Assembly (NCBI RefSeq): GCF_910592395.1
Contig: NC_088325.1
Span: forward strand, 8,808,109 to 8,872,108
From: Lineus longissimus
Taxonomy: Eukaryota > Nemertea > Pilidiophora > Heteronemertea > Lineidae
Direction: 5' to 3'
DNA: 64,000 bases
The stretch's first letter is position 1; every line of letters starts with the position of its first letter. The notes under the pieces were generated by a model that was not told the DNA's origin, did no database searches, and saw only the letters and a list, made by a program, of their open reading frames with translations. The position numbers and the translations under genes are program-made. Shown here one piece after another: positions 1 through 11,697 of the stretch.

Positions 1-49
1 TCCCTGAATAATGTCGAACTATGGATAAAACCTCATTTCACAGTGAAAG

Positions 50-184
50 CCTGAACTCACTGTCGCGCTTTTGCGCCGCGTTTTCACCGAGGCGCGGAAA
101 TCAATTGTTATTCATTAGGTGAACAAAGGATTCCCCGCCCGGCGGTGAAAATGCGGCGGAAAAACGCGTCAGTGAGTACAGGCC
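50..184. repeat. Short inverted-repeat element (MITE-like)
   Basis: Bases around 50-98 and the reverse complement of 137-184 share an imperfect arm of about 48 bp that begins CCTGAACTCACTGTCGCG on one side and CCTGTACTCACTGACGCG on the other. Both arms are unusually GC-rich for the region (GCGCC, CGCGG). The small size and lack of coding potential fit a miniature inverted-repeat element, but no clear target-site duplication is visible. Confidence 0.45.
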
Positions 185-252
185 TTAATCTTATGGGCCT
201 ACTTCACTTAAAATTGTACATCTTTCGTAAATTCCTGACAAAAATGAGTTAC

Positions 253-652
253 CTTGTTCATCATTGCCATGCTGCCGAATCCTCCGCCGTCTCCTCTCAA
301 TTTGGGTGCACCTGTCGCGGCGTTCCGACATCTCTTCATACTGGTCTAGCCATCTTGAGAATGTCCTTGGATGGATGCGGTGATGTACGGCAAAAGAACG
401 ACAAGACCGGGCATGCGCAATGCCCATCGCATGGTGCAGCCTAAAAGTATCCACGTAGTCCAAACGCTGATTCAAGCTGTAGCCATGAAGATGTCTCCTT
501 TCTTGGCCTTCGTTAGCCGCACCATTATTACCTCCGTCGTCACCACCATCACCATGCCCACCATTACCGCCACCATCACTGTCGTCACCGTTATCCATCG
601 AATTCACGACCCAAAATCCAATGGCAAAGCAAAAAATCCAAAACAAACGCAT
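253..652 (-). pseudogene. pogo/Tigger-like transposase, first exon only
   Basis: I place the start at the ATG at 652. The predicted product opens with an 18-residue hydrophobic stretch that looks like a signal peptide, then an acidic Gly/Asp-rich segment beginning MDNGDD, then a helix-turn-helix containing RIHPRTFSRWL and an Arg-rich run. The layout matches the first exon of the complete pogo-like element at 21.5-23.6 kb. A GT donor at 246-252 ends the exon in phase 1, as in that element. The catalytic DDE exon would lie to the left of the window and is not seen. I call it a transposase remnant from HTH resemblance and layout; it could be the intact first exon of a longer copy. Confidence 0.55.
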
Positions 653-667
653 CTCGTAGATTAACAA

Positions 668-2570
668 ATCGAACCTCTGACAAAAACATCAATGAGTACA
701 CAAGAACTGTTCAACTTCTCTTATACTGTTTTGGAGAATACGTAATTGTTATGTCACTGAGGTCATCCGTAACCTCACCCGATTAGGCCTAGTGTAATTC
801 TTTGCCAGGCTCTGGGGTGTGACAAGGAAGTCGACAGAACAATTATAATATTGATCCAGGGCATTCTGTTTCCGACCATACCCCACCCCATTTTATTGGA
901 CTTAGGATTTTCTGATGATTTTCCGGGTTCAGGAATGGGACAGGTAAGTGGGAGATTAGAGTAGTTGGTTACTGGCTTGAATTTTTAGTAACTTTCCAAA
1001 AAAGATTTGGTGCAAGAATTGGCGGTTTACAGTAGTGAGTTACTGGATTGAATCTGTTTAAAATGACCCTTTATGATGATATATATCGCATATCGCATAT
1101 TTCTATATTTGATTATCGATAGTAAGATGAAGAAGTAAATAAATGCAATTATAATTCTTCCTCTCTGCTTAACCAGTTACTAAAAACTTCGAAAACATCT
1201 GCGCCACTGTAACATAGATATAAACTCTCATATAACAGGGGGGGGGGGGGGGGGGGGGTTAAAGTACATTTGAGAGTGATCTCCAACTGCGGAAGCAATC
1301 TGTTAAAAAGTTTCATGGTAGATTCTTGTTCGCAGGAAGTACCCAATTTATTTACTTAGTACCATGTTGAACCTGAAGCACATGTCATTTACGATCTTTC
1401 TCCTTTCCACTTTTTACATGTTCTAGGGCTTTGGGCTACTTTTTCAACTTGCCACCATGACAGCTGCAGGGACTTTATCTATTTTTTCTATATATCACGC
1501 ATGTGCGGGGCCTCCCTGGTCCTCAACCCCGTATGGGTCATGTATAAAGTGCTGCCTTCATTCCTATTCCATTCTTCATATGTAACTATGCATGTTCTGT
1601 TGCATGTTTACCCCACATAGGCCTCTAACAATAGCGGCTGTGCTTCCCATTGATACATATTATTGGAAAATGCCTGTAAATATTGCATAACTGCGACGAT
1701 TTACCTGCTTGAAGAGGCTTGAATTGTAGCCAAGTGGCTATCTATAGAATGTAAGTCAGAAAGTAAATAAGGATCAGCCTTGAAGCATTTGTTTAAAACA
1801 AGTAGTTAAAAACCTAGAATCAGATCAAGGACCAAAACAAAACTCATATTTAATATGTATAACTATTATGACGGTTTTCTAAATCGTATAATAGGATAGT
1901 TGATATGTTAGGAAACAATACTTATTTAACTGAACTATTTTTAAAAATGAGGCAATCCGAAAAAGAGCTAATCAGCTAAAATAGTAATGACGGAATGGTC
2001 CACTGTGAAGAAATAGGTTAAAAATAGGTATGAAGCAATGGCCATAACAGGTATAAAAAGGGCAATATACCGTCTTTTCATCGATGTAAGACCGGTTCAT
2101 TAGGCTTAATGCATACGCCTACCGCGAGCACAGGGCACAATACCATTTCATTCATTGGGGGAAAGTTGAATGAAGTAGGTGTATTACTAGTAGAAGGACA
2201 GACACATAGGATATGCAAAGCGCTCGCGTTTATTGTGGTTTGCGGTCTGAGCTTGCGGTTTCAGTGCGGTTTTGCGGTTTGGGTCTGTTTGATAGATCAA
2301 TGTTAACCCTTTCTCCCATAAAACGCGTTGGAGTGGGCATCACAGGCCTTTTGGGGGCTCTACCAGCATCGGTTCAAGACAGCGACTCTTCATGCATTCA
2401 GGTTTATTCAGATTGGCTTTCATCCAATCATTATTCATCTTTTTTTTGCCTTTATTCATTGTTTTTATTTTTTATTCTTTATTTCTCATTTCTGTTTTTT
2501 TAATTTTTTATTCATTATTTTGGATTTTTATTCTGGTCCGGTTGCCGATTGTCTCTGCTGACCCGATTGC
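668..2570. other. Intergenic, no gene recognised
   Basis: There is no convincing coding region on either strand. It contains a G homopolymer of about 19 bases at 1240-1258 and a T-rich stretch at 2440-2530. The open frames here are short and mostly lie across these low-complexity tracts. Confidence 0.6.
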
Positions 2571-3799
2571 TTACTGCCCTGCTATCTCAGGCTCAAACTC
2601 ATCAGGCAGATTGAGGAATTCTACCCCCTGTTCGTCGTCATCGTCGTCATCTGGAACTGGATGTGGACCTGCGTCTATGTTCTGTGGGCGTAACGCTTTC
2701 TCAAATCCATGCTCGACGACCTCTGGGCTGATCGCTTCCCAGGCACGGCTGACGATGTTGACAACATATCTGAGTCCAATTGGATCACACTGGCCTGCTT
2801 CGTTGGTGTTTTCGGTCTTCCATGACTTCCATGCTTGTCTGGCGTGACATTTGAAGGATCTCATGACAGCCACATCCAGGGGTTGTGCCAAAGATGTGCA
2901 TCCGGCCGGTTCAAAGTTGAGTCTGCCCCCTTCTGCAGTGAGACGATTCCTGAAATTCTCCGTTCGATGTACTCTGAACTGATCCACCAAAAGTATGAAC
3001 TGTTCAGCATGGGCCTCATGGACGTATGATATGAAGATTTCGTCAAGCCAATGGTGAATCGTCTCCTGTCCGACCATCCCGTGGCGGACGATGTGACCAC
3101 AACGTTTTCGGGCAACTCGGCCTCTTCCAGAGCTCGAAGCGCGCGAACAAATCCTCTTCTCGGAAAGGTGATGTGGGCTCACATCTTATCGCCATTCGCC
3201 GCCACGCAAAGTGTAACAGAACATCCCAGCTTTGGATTCTTCCTGGAGGTTCGTACATCAACAGCCTTGGCGCCTTTCTCATTGAGGGTGTACATTAGGC
3301 GGAGGTCAAAAAGGAGGAAAGTCTGGTCCATGTTGAAAAACAGGCGCATTGGTAGAACAAAATTTTCGATGGTGTTGGTTATTTCATCGCGAAAGTTTCG
3401 AACCAGGACAACGGCGTTTTCTGGGATGGTGGTAGTGTTCTTCGTGACTTTTCGCAGGCTGGTGTCCTTCCTCTTCATAAAAAGTTCCACCCAGCCGTTG
3501 GATGCATGGAAATCATGCATTTGTGGTTTTGCTTCTGTGGCGAGTTGTCGGCGCTCTTCTGGGAGGGCAACCCACCAGGTGTGGAATAGTTGCACGGCCT
3601 TCTCCTGGACATCCTGGATCACAACAGGTAGACGTCTTTGCCGAACATCCCGGAACCAAATTTCTAGTTGGTCTTCGACCTCAGGCCAATAACCAATCAA
3701 CATCTGCTTCATCTTTCGGTCTTTGCCCCGGTTCTGCTCCTCCTTCAATTCCAGGTCATGACGGTTCCAACTGCGAAACGTAGATCCAGTACTCTCCAT
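2571..3799 (-). pseudogene. pogo/Tigger-like DDE transposase, broken copy
   Basis: Two overlapping minus-strand frames (2571-3182 and 3179-3799) together cover a DDE_1 transposase. The upstream part carries YWPEVEDQLEIW, DFHASNGWV and the first catalytic Asp in FFNMDQTF. The downstream part carries the second Asp in LLVDQFRVH and the third in AQPLDVAVMRSFK, then an acidic C-terminal tail (a run of Asp before EQG). The copy is dead. A TGA at about 3182 interrupts the segment that reads AHITFPRRGF in the related copy at 10-11.4 kb, and the frame shifts again near 3070. The N-terminal HTH is missing or eroded. It is an intron-less relative of the other pogo-like copies in the window. I could not find its terminal inverted repeats. 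Confidence 0.8.
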
Positions 3800-4091
3800 T
3801 TGAAGCTCTAGTCTACCCCAATTTTACACGAGCTAATCAAATCTATAATCATCAAAGTACCTCATTTCTTGGACTCAATTTATAGTCTGCACGGTAACTA
3901 ACATCAAAACAGAACAGTATCGTTAGCGGTAGCGTGTTGGCCGATTACCAGTGATATATAGATCCTACGGGAATCACACGCACTCGTAAGCTGCCATATC
4001 AGCAAACTACCTAACCTAACTATAAATCGAAATCCAAGTATTACGTACACCCTGTACATAATCGCAATAAATTATTACGTACACCCCGTAC

Positions 4092-4781
4092 ATTAAGGTG
4101 CCGGGCCATGTAAGCCAAGTAGGCGGGTAATCGTGATTTAAACATTCAATTACTGCCAGGTATCACGAAGTTTAGACTCCATCTGATTAGCTGGATGTAT
4201 GTTTGATAAGTAAGTAGCACAAACGATTTAAAAGATGCCTCTTAATTTGGCTAATTACTAATACAAATGCGTAATATTGCCGACACAATTCAACTTCCTA
4301 CTGCCCTTTTTGAAACATTGCATTCGGAAGTTGAGAATTGCATTCACATCGGATACACTTTGGCTTTCACGTAGCAGAGAGTTTCTTTTTCAATTTTCAA
4401 AAGGTAACTTAAGAAAATTCTAAATTTGCGCGTTTTAAACGACTTACTAGCAATTAATTCATTAAACGTGACCTAAATTGCAAAAAGGGCTCTGTTAAGA
4501 GATGCAGGGAGTTACTCTGCATTGATTCCAAGTGTTAATTGGTGTATCAGACAACGGAGCTCGGCGTGATTAGCCTGTTTATGTTGAAAACACCGATGTT
4601 ATTGTATCAGTAATTGTCCTAACTGAACGCCATTAATTATTTTTGCTTTTATCATACGCAAAATTCCTTCAGTATTCCAGATTTTTTTATGAGGAGTCGG
4701 TAATCCGTCATGGTTAGGAAGGAGTTACTCAATTTTGAAGTCGACAGGGTCCGCAATCTTTGCTAACCGTCGGCACCTTAA
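4092..4781. repeat. Possible non-autonomous DNA transposon with 14-bp TIRs
   Basis: The motif CATTAAGGTGCCG at about 4092-4104 recurs inverted at about 4769-4781. The interior has no coding region. Just before it, ATTACGTACACC(C)GTACAT occurs twice (about 4041 and 4075). The TIR is short and no target duplication is clear, so the assignment is tentative. Confidence 0.3.
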
Positions 4782-5229
4782 TGCTGATTGCTTGTTTTCT
4801 TAGTGTGAGACAAAGCCATCCCCACTATCTCTTTAGCACTTGGATTTCGATCCTCCACTTGTTTAGTTCTCGTCCAGAAATCAAGATTTGAGACTCGGAC
4901 ATCCAATCTAATGTGTTCACATAACTCTGGAGTTTGCACATTCCCGACCTCACCAGTGTCCTTATTTCTTTCCAGGCATCAGCAGCAATCAAGGGGCAAG
5001 TGTACACTCCGCTCAGGCAGTATGGTAATGAAGTGGATTTGGACAAGGAGGATCTAGAGGGGACCGGTTCAGAGAATAAAGAGGTGAGTTAAGTGTCTTT
5101 CTTTTAGACTAGAGTTTGGAAGATGATGGGAATATGATGGCCAATATGAGATCAGTTTTTTGCTACTCAATAACATGTTCCTAGAAATCACTTGTCAACA
5201 AAAGTAAGTCCCCCTTAAAAACTGGTCAT

Positions 5230-5618
5230 AATTTCTAAAGAATCCACGACAATGCAATGAAAATGGTAGGACATAATCATACCAACTCCATAATGGGTGA
5301 AAAGGACAAGTGTCTACCTATTGTTACGCATGAATGATCTTCAATTGAACGAAAAACGTGCCGTTTCAGAAATAACCAAACTGATCCACCAAGGCTGAAT
5401 TTGACTGGCAGTGTGTGCCATGCAATCAGTTGCGATTTGATACTCACTGAAACATGGACCGAACTTTGTGATTTTTGAAATCGCACTTTTTTCATTCTAT
5501 TGAAGATCATTCATACATAACAATATGTGCGCCCCTGTCCTTTCAACTCATTGTGTCTAATGGTAGTAAGATGATTTCCTGCAATTTTCATCGCATTGCC
5601 GTGGACACTTTAGAAATT
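5230..5618. repeat. Long inverted-repeat MITE
   Basis: The arms run from AATTTCTAAAG at 5230 inward to about 5400, and from CTTTAGAAATT at 5608-5618 inward to about 5440. They pair with moderate divergence, for example through GAATGATCTTCAATTGAA and its counterpart. The open frames at 5277-5510 and 5475-5666 are products of this palindromy. There is no transposase inside. Confidence 0.65.
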
Positions 5619-6154
5619 ATAATCAATTGTTTACTTTTGCTGAGGTGTTTAGTTCTTGCAGTGTAGTGTAGTATAGTGTAGTGAAGTTGAGTGAAAACTG
5701 GAGATCCAAACTACAGGAAATAGCGGCTTAAAAAAGAGTTCCTATAAAAGTGCTCACATTTCTTTATTATATTCCATGAGTTAATCCATTGAATATTTAC
5801 TTAGATACGGAATTAAATACATTTAACCTGATAAGAATCCAAACATCCAAGTGATCACAACCTCTCCATCCATAGACTATTTGATTAGCAATTCAAAATG
5901 GCTGCACCGTAGACCCTGATAACACCCACGTCATATGCTGCGTCATCTCCAGAATCCGGGGGATATGTAGTATGTCTAACCTCTGACCCGTCTAGTTGGC
6001 CGTTATGTGTCACTACTGTTCCTGAACGACAAATTAATTTTTGTGGGCCACCAAATATGTCTTAAATTGAGTGTACGTCTTATGGTAGACATAAATAAAG
6101 ATACCTTACACGAACATACAAAAATGAATTCGTTGTCGCTGATTGTTATACAAT

Positions 6155-7014
6155 AGGGTGGTTTCGCAGGCGCACGGATAGCGCGACGTGAACAATTAGC
6201 AGCGGTGACGTCATCACTACTTGCGGTGTCGTGACGTCGTACGCAACGTCCCTTCGCGTAAACGGAGGGAAAAGACGGATAGCGGGCTCGATACACGTAA
6301 GTCTAAACGGACAACAAAATTGACGAATTTTCACTGACACAGAAGTCGTACATCCTGAGTAGCACCTGTAATAGTTATTAGGAATATTGTGCTGCAAATA
6401 AATGGCTTTTGTAGTCGATATCGCCTATCCTTGCAGGCGAAAAAAGATGATGAAGTGCGGTTGCCGATGTTTCGCTCCCATGGATGTACACTTGACACTT
6501 GTGCCGCATGCATTTCATGCATGTCATGATGTGGATATTTCCCCGGCCATCCATGGTCATGATGATGATGGAATGTGTTGTCTTGTGTGTTCATGTTGTG
6601 AAGGCAGGTCTAGAGTGGTGCACGGGTGTGGCACAGCCAGGGGCAGGCTCTGTAAACTATTATGCATTGACAGAGCACAGGAATGTCATCTTTACGGAAT
6701 CTGAATTCGTTCCAACATTGATCGTCCGTGTAAGTCTCTAAATCGAATCTAGGCAACGCTGGATCATATGTTACCCCCCTTGGCACCGCCATTTCTTCAA
6801 AAAGTAGGTACACAAACTCATCATCTTCATTTTCAATCGCCAAATGCAAGAGTTCTCTGAGTGCCGCCATTTTCAAAATTCGCGCCACCTAGACTTAAAC
6901 GTAACCGTTTTCTCGTGCGCAGCGAAACCACCAAAATGACGCAGCAGTAAATAAAACGGTTACGTCTAGCTAAACGTTCACGTCGTGCTATCCGTGCGCC
7001 TGCGAAACCACCCT
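6155..7014. mobile_element. PIF/Harbinger-like DNA transposon, internally deleted
   Basis: The 39-bp terminal inverted repeats begin AGGGTGGTTTCGCAGGCGCA on the left and match the right end with one mismatch. The element is flanked by AAT on both sides (6152-6154 and 7015-7017), the 3-bp target duplication expected of PIF/Harbinger. At 860 bp it keeps only the N-terminal part of a transposase on the minus strand, so it is a deletion derivative that would need a full-length relative to move. The near-identical TIRs suggest it is not very old. Confidence 0.8.
6610..6888 (-). pseudogene. PIF/Harbinger transposase, N-terminal remnant
   Basis: This 92-codon frame starts with an ATG at 6888 inside the 860-bp Harbinger-like element. 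It contains FDLETYTDDQCWNEFRFRKDDIP, shown here as two parts: FDLETYTDD then QCWNEFRFRKDDIP. The phrase FRFRKDDIP is typical of the region before the catalytic core in metazoan Harbinger transposases. The frame then runs into unrelated sequence (VYRACPWLCHTRAPL) and stops. No DDE triad is present, so it cannot encode an active transposase. The family call rests on that motif together with the TIRs and the 3-bp target duplication. Confidence 0.65.
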
Positions 7015-7017
7015 AAT

Positions 7018-7861
7018 ATTTTGCCACTTGCTTAAAATAGTACGACCATATAAACAAAATTCACGTGGCTGTCATTTAATCCTTATGAAAAGTTTTTGTT
7101 TCAGTTAATTTACAATTATCATGCAGCAAACGGTAAATATTTGTCATTGATATTCTAGTTAGTGTCGTATCAAATATTTTAGTGCAAATTATTGTTTATT
7201 TGCCGCATTGGGGAAATTAACCCATATGAGGCTTGGTTGCTTTTCATATGATCATCAGAAGCAAATTAAAAATGTGATGTGTTCATCATCATATGCTAAT
7301 GATGTGATAGCAAGTGACGTCATCGATGTTTATGTAAATTGTCATGAATTATTCGCAGAGCTTTTATTTTTAGATGTGTCCAGGGGTTGATAAGAGGACC
7401 ACCTGAAGTGAGGAGCGCATTGACTCCTGGAAATAGAGGTGGAAGTGGTCGATCCACCATCTTGGAATATAATTTTAGTGGGGTCGCCAATAATTCAATA
7501 TTTTGTGAATTACTTTTGCAGTAAGTCTGAAATTGGACTAATTCATAGTAAATTTGTCATTAGAAAATATCAATTATTAGGTTGTAATCAACAGCAAACT
7601 TGTGACATACACATATACTGTTTTAACTAGTACCTTATGAGATGACTCAAAATGTCCACATCATAAATGGATGTAAGGTTTACGACACATTGACGTGCTG
7701 AACAATTTTGGAAAGGTATACCTCACACCACTCTGCTCCCTAATGTTTGCCAAAACAAGCTCATCGAGGGAAAAATGACCTCTTCCAATCCTAAAAACCA
7801 AGAAACTGGGCTTCAAAATCACAAAACTATCAAATATTCCGTTAAATAACAGTGACATTGA
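7018..7861. other. Intergenic, no gene recognised
   Basis: Nothing here reads as a convincing gene. The small frames at 7208-7390, 7439-7630 and 7661-7858 have no motif I recognise. Confidence 0.5.
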
Positions 7862-7960
7862 ATGGATATTGGGGACATGTACGGAGTTTCCCAGCCAACT
7901 GTTTGCAACATTGTTAACGCGTTACTGCCGCCGTTTGTGCCCGGAAGGAAAATACTCTAG
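7862..7960 (+). pseudogene. Helix-turn-helix remnant of a Harbinger-like transposase
   Basis: A 33-codon frame from an ATG at 7862 contains MYGVSQPTVCNIVN, which resembles the HTH segment of Harbinger transposases where SQPT is followed by a valine-rich helix. It ends at a TAG at 7958. The bases just after it (ACTCTAGTCTCGGCTTTTTATGG, about 7954-7977) recur inverted near 12021-12043, so this is a dispersed repeat. It is too short to be functional. Confidence 0.45.
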
Positions 7961-8658
7961 TCTCGGCTTTTTATGGTGGGTTCATTATCTACCGCCTACA
8001 CCAGCCAGTAATGTGATGTGAGACCGCCTCCATCATATGAATGGCTGAACGTCTGTCATTCACATTTGGATCGTGTGACTGCTAGCATGGGACGCGGTCC
8101 TTGTAAAATTGATTGAGCCACAGGGAAAGTTATGGTTCATTACATCCAATCTTTTAATGTTCAATGAATGACCGAAATTGATACAGTTTGTAATATTGAA
8201 AGTTTTACTTCACACTGCTATTACGATAAATAAAATTAATGCTATAATGCAGGGTGTCGCAAAAGAAATGCGCGAATTTTACATTCTGAGTATGAACCAT
8301 AAATTGCCTGGGTGTCTAAATTTTCTTTAAAATTGCAACGTTTGGTGCATTTTTCTCTAAACATAAGAAATGACTACAGTCTCAATTCAGAATTGAACTT
8401 TTCACATCGAGGTAAACAAGAAATGAGATAGATAGATGGATAGATCCAGGGGGATGATTGGGGAACCTGTTTACACGTTTCAACACATGCCATCTTTTTC
8501 TAAACACGTCAAACGTCGCTAAGGACAAAAGCCAACCGCTACTTTTATGCACCATCGTGAACCTTATTACCCATAGATTGCTAAGATGTGCAGTACGTCA
8601 CTCGGTAATGTACACAGTAAGCACATGCAGCGACGAAATGTTGTATAACGGCCCAAAT

Positions 8659-9612
8659 AGGCCATGGGACGAGTGTGAAAAATGTGAAGTTCCGTTTGAC
8701 AAATTAGCGGGCAAATTGAAAACAGTCGTTTTTGGGTAATATGGGGGTGCTGATTTCAAAAATCAATTTTTCTCCCACGTAAAGTTGCACATTAAGTCAG
8801 AAATGAGACCCTTAATAGAGCCTAATGGTCCCAAAGTAAGGGTCAAAAAGTTGATGTCATCGAAACATGTCAACATGGGTATCAAAATGAAGGTCTATGG
8901 GGGTACTTTAACATTGCATATTTTTAGGCCCCCTTAACGAACCTTGGGACCCCCCAGGGAGGGTCAAAAAAAGCAAAAGTGGTAACTTTGACCGCCTCCC
9001 ATGAGCTTCATGGGCACCGCATGTGGATAAAAACTGTTTTATTAGACAGTACTCACATAGACCTTTTCATAGATACCCATGACGACACCCTTGGGCAAAA
9101 GGTTTTCGAGATCTTAAATTTGGAGCCTAAAAAGGGGTCAAAATTACTATCTCGGCAACCCTTACCCCGAGAGTGTTGTCATGGGTATCATTTTGAAGGT
9201 CTATTCGATTACTGTCAAATAAAACAGTTTTTATCCATTTATAGTCCCTATGAAGATCGTGGGACAGGGTCAAAGTTACCACTTTTGCCCTTTTTGACCC
9301 TCCCAAGGGGGTCCCACGGTTCGTTAAGGGGGCCAAAAACTATGCAATGTTAAAGTACCCCCATAGACCTTCATTTTGATACCCATGTTGACATGTTTCG
9401 ATGACATCAACTTTTTGACCCCTACTTTGGGACCATTAGGCCCTATTAAGGGTCTCATTTCTGACTTAATGTGCAACTTTACGTGTGAGAAAAATTGATT
9501 TTTGAAATCAGCACCCCCATATTACCCAAAAACGACTGTTTTCAATTTGCCCGCTAATTTGTCAAACGGAATCCTTTTTCTAGACACATTTTTGCCACTC
9601 GTCCCATGGCCT
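8659..9612. repeat. 954-bp near-complete palindrome (long hairpin)
   Basis: From AGGCCATGGGAC at 8659-8670 to GTCCCATGGCCT at 9601-9612 the sequence is a self-complementary palindrome centred near 9135. The arms are about 477 bp with almost no unpaired loop. The outer parts are nearly identical, for example GGGCAAATTGAAAACAGTCG and its complement, and divergence grows toward the centre. The open frames at 8979-9353 and 9127-9336 are by-products. It could be a foldback transposon or the template of a long hairpin RNA; I see no transposase and no obvious target duplication. Confidence 0.85.
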
Positions 9613-9726
9613 AAAAACAAAAACAATGGTTTTTCCTCTTGCCAATGTGACTGACGTCATGACGTAAGTCGACGTCATGGATCTGCTTAGATATTCAGGC
9701 TTCTGTCTGGGTCAAAATTAGTTGCC

Positions 9727-9969
9727 CACCATAAATCGGCTTCATGGCGCTTATTTACCCATCAAATACTTATCTAAAAACTTCCACAAAATCAAATTCA
9801 GATTTGGGAAACTTGCATTCAGTAGTATTTTTTCTGCATTTCTTTGTAGCAAAACATGGTAGTTCTGTTGAAATACCACTGAATGCAGGTTTAAAAATCA
9901 GAGATTATTTTGGGGAAGTTTTTAGAGATTTGTTGGGTAAATAAGTGCCACGAAGGTGATATATGGTGG
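9727..9969. repeat. Inverted-repeat MITE
   Basis: CCACCATAAATCGGCTTCAT on the left pairs with the right end (ATGAAGGTGATATATGGTGG-type sequence), and both arms share GCRCTTATTTACCCA and CTAAAAACTTCC. The arms are about 110 bp with little loop. The frame 9744-9944 follows the palindrome and is not a gene. Confidence 0.65.
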
Positions 9970-10033
9970 ACTACTAATGTTCACACAAACAGTGCAAAGA
10001 CAGAGTCCGTGTTCTTTCGCATCCTGCAGAGCA

Positions 10034-11373
10034 CTAGGCCTGATCCACTTCATCATCTAGCATGCCCATGAACTCAATTCCATCTGCATGTTCTTCGTCA
10101 AGTTGTGGAAGTGGTCCAGCCTCGACCTGGCCTTGGCGTAAAGCTGCCTCCATTTTCGATAACCTGGGGACTCACGGCACCACAGGCATTGCTCACAAAA
10201 TGTTGACGTCATTCAGCTGGATTCGGTCACACTGTCCTTCCGCATTCGTATTGCGCTTTTTCCACAATGTCCACTCTTTTCTGGCGTGAGATTTAAAGGA
10301 TTTCATTACCGATACGTCTAGAGGTTGCACCAGAGATGTGCATCCTGCAGGTATGAAATTTAAAAGTCCTCCTAATTCTGTGACTCTCATACCGAAGTCT
10401 TCCGTTTGATGTACTCGGTAACGGTCAACCAGCAGAAGGAACTGTTCTACTCCATGCCTCTCCAGGTAGGGCTTGAAGACATTCTCCATCCAGTGTCCTA
10501 AGGTCTCCTCCCTCACCCATCCAGTCGCAGAGGAGGTCACGATGACGTTAGGTGGTAGATCTTGGCGTCCTTCCAGGAGGGCTTGCTGACGAACAAATCC
10601 ACGACGGGGAAACGTGATGTGGGCTGTCGTCATGTTGCCGTCGGCTGTGACACAGAGAGTATTACAGTACAGCCAAGTTTCACATTGGATCTTGACGTCC
10701 GGACGTCTACTGAAGATGACCCCGTTTCATTACAAGTGTGCATAGGACGAAAGTCTAATAGCATGAAGGCTTCATCCATATTGAATATGAACATCATGGC
10801 GATCTCGAAATGTTCTATATTCCCGGTGACATCGTTCCTAAATTCCTCCACTCGATTTGCGGCGTCTTGAGGCAGGGTAGTTGAGTTTTTATCAACTTTG
10901 CGTAATGAAACATGTTTCCTGTCCTTGAAACCGTCCACCCATCCATCTGACGCACGGAAATCGTGGAGTGTGGATCTAGTGCCAATAATTTCATCTCGCC
11001 GTGCATCAGCGAGGTTTCTCCAACAAGCTTGGAAAATGTCGAAACCTTTTTCCTTCAGGTCATGTACGGCGATGGGGAAGCGTAGCTCACGTTGCTGCCG
11101 GAACCATTCGTGCAGCTGCTCCTCGACTTCTGGCCAGGCACCCGTATTCTTTGGCTTCACTCTTCTGCTTTCACCCTGATGTTCTTGCTCCATTCGTTCT
11201 AAACTTGCTAAGTCCCACTTACTAAAGGTGTGGATGGATATGTGATAGTGGTTAGCAAATTCTGTCATGTTAGCCACATTTCCATTCATTACGGCAGTTT
11301 CAAGTTGTCGCAGGTACCTGATCTTTTCCGAAACGTAGTAGCTTCGTCTTCTTTTTGGCATGGGTTCATCCAT
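10034..11373 (-). pseudogene. pogo/Tigger-like DDE transposase, broken copy
   Basis: Starting at the ATG at 11373, the product begins MDEPMPKRRRSYYVSEKIRY, an HTH-type DNA-binding region (YHISIHTFSKW), then GAWPEVEEQL, DFRASDGWV and the first catalytic Asp in IFNMDEAF. After a one-base frameshift near 10660 the second frame carries AHITFPRRGF, the second Asp in LLLVDRYRVH and the third in LVQPLDVSVMKSFK. A further frame disruption lies near 10190, beyond which an acidic C-terminus can be traced to a stop at 10034. The HTH and DDE parts lie in one uninterrupted frame, so this family lacks the intron seen in the 21.5-kb copy. It is closely related to the copy at 2571-3799. TIRs were not found. 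Confidence 0.8.
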
Positions 11374-11536
11374 TGCGATTTCGCACGAATGGCAGCACGG
11401 AAAGTACGGACACTTGGCCCAGTTTATAACGTCCCCGATTATACAACATAGGGCCTCGGCGTAGGCATGATGCCTGGGGAAGTTCAATCAGACATAGCCT
11501 CACAATACACGGTGTTGCAAGTATGAAAACGGTAAC

Positions 11537-11697
11537 GGATGGTTCAACATTTTCACAAGCGTACAGAGATTAATCTTTTCTCTGACCCCCTCCCTCCTGA
11601 AGAAACGGGTACTCTGAAAAATGTGGATTTCTAACTCAACATTTTCCTAGTGTAATCTTTGTACTCGTGTGTTAATGTTGAAAATGTTGAACCATCC
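11537..11697. repeat. Small palindromic MITE
   Basis: GGATGGTTCAACATTTTC at 11537-11554 recurs inverted at 11680-11697. The inner arms also pair (a GTAC-bearing segment and AGATTA with TAATCT). It is about 161 bp and non-coding. Confidence 0.6.

Noticed and set aside
371-664. 97-codon plus-strand frame rich in Thr/Ile/Val
   Set aside because: It is the antisense of the acidic and HTH segment of the transposase exon at 253-652.
3051-3783. Plus-strand frames of 213 and 93 codons
   Set aside because: They are antisense shadows of the pogo-like pseudogene. The minus strand carries the DDE motifs.
8979-9353. 124-codon plus-strand frame and a 69-codon minus-strand frame across the same bases
   Set aside because: Both lie in the 954-bp palindrome, where each arm yields the same sense on opposite strands. 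Peptides are repetitive echoes of the arms and carry no domain.
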